Positions 63,817 through 64,000 of a stretch of DNA of 64,000 nucleotides are shown in pieces. The DNA lies in the NCBI RefSeq assembly GCF_019443745.1, contig NZ_CP050948.1, positions 4,096,001-4,160,000 on the forward strand, written 5' to 3'. How positions within the stretch are numbered: position 1 is the stretch's first letter; the number at the start of each line of letters is the position of its first letter. The DNA comes from Iamia sp. SCSIO 61187 (GTDB taxonomy: Bacteria > Actinomycetota > Acidimicrobiia > Acidimicrobiales > Iamiaceae). The notes beneath the pieces were generated by a model. It did no database searches. It saw nothing but the letters and a program-made list of their open reading frames with translations, and was not told the DNA's origin. The position numbers and the translations under genes were made by a program.

Positions 63817-64000
63817 CGGATCACCTCGAAGCGGAACGTGGCGAGCTCGTTGCCGTCGGCGTCGTCTCCCACGGGGAACAGCGTGAGGCCCATCTGGTCG
63901 CCGATCGACCAGTCCTCCGGGGATCCCACCAGGGGGGCCTGCACACGGACCCCTTCGGGAAGGTCCACCTGACCGACGGCGTAGCCACCCTGGTCCCCGA
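63813..64000 (-). CDS. DUF35 OB-fold protein, C-terminal part (start beyond window)
   Basis: The frame is open from the right edge to a TGA at 63813-63815 and encodes GYAVGQVDLPEGVRVQAPLV, then IGDQMGLTLFPVGDDADGNE and LATFRFEVIR. This is the C-terminal OB-fold part of a DUF35 protein; the zinc ribbon would lie outside. Its stop overlaps the thiolase-family start (ATGA), the same coupling as for the pair at 19786/20985 but in reverse gene order. It is the most upstream visible gene of the 54422-64000 operon. Confidence 0.82.
   Translation of the reverse strand, partial: GDQGGYAVGQVDLPEGVRVQAPLVGSPEDWSIGDQMGLTLFPVGDDADGNELATFRFEVIR

Overview
The window is very G+C-rich DNA with dense, short-spaced gene clusters, GTG starts, ATGA/GTGA stop-start overlaps and actinobacterial-type families (TetR regulators, FadD19-like ligases, LLM flavin oxidoreductases, Rv1867-like thiolases, TIGR03084, [3Fe-4S] ferredoxin with cytochrome P450). 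It most resembles a chromosomal catabolic region of a free-living actinomycete; the family mix would suit Acidimicrobiia or a relative, but that placement is inference. I see no rRNA, tRNA, CRISPR array, transposase, integrase or phage gene.

Layout. 1-6.5 kb: ferritin-like protein (cut by the left edge), TetR, flavin/Baeyer-Villiger monooxygenase (BVMO) with a 5' frameshift, acyl-CoA ligase, and a divergent zinc alcohol dehydrogenase. 6.6-8.0 kb: thioesterase next to a decayed acyl-CoA dehydrogenase/MaoC operon. 8.1-15.9 kb: an operon of two amidohydrolases and a BVMO, divergent from alcohol dehydrogenase, acyl-CoA dehydrogenase and enoyl-CoA hydratase. 16-25 kb: hydrolase, TetR, CMD-family protein, P450, thiolase-like protein with its OB-fold partner, nitronate monooxygenase-like protein, LLM oxidoreductase and aldehyde dehydrogenase. 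25-28.4 kb: HSL-type hydrolase, acyl-CoA dehydrogenase, TetR. 28.5-36 kb: a second, partly ruined copy of the 15-22 kb block. 36-43 kb: acyl-CoA dehydrogenase, P450, a type I BVMO, a ruined hydrolase, another acyl-CoA dehydrogenase and an SDR. 43-50 kb: DUF445, MFE2-type hydratase, thiolase-like protein, a broken MFS transporter and aldehyde dehydrogenase. 50-54.4 kb: nitronate monooxygenase-like protein and a complete three-component P450 system. 54.4-64 kb: a long minus-strand operon with an AtuA-family protein, both subunits of a biotin-dependent acyl-CoA carboxylase, acyl-CoA dehydrogenase, enoyl-CoA hydratase, a TIGR03084 protein and a thiolase/OB-fold pair.

Taken together the genes describe oxidation of an alicyclic, steroid-like or terpenoid compound: P450 hydroxylation, alcohol dehydrogenase to ketone, BVMO to ester or lactone, hydrolase, CoA ligation, then beta-oxidation ending in thiolase-like/OB-fold enzymes that may be aldolases rather than thiolases. 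The substrate cannot be read from the sequence.

The two strongest non-routine observations are (i) a segmental duplication in which different genes survive in each copy (ligase ruined in one; hydratase, CMD protein, P450, thiolase-like and nitronate monooxygenase-like genes ruined or lost in the other), and (ii) an 18-bp inverted repeat present three times, only in the control regions of two divergent dehydrogenase operons.
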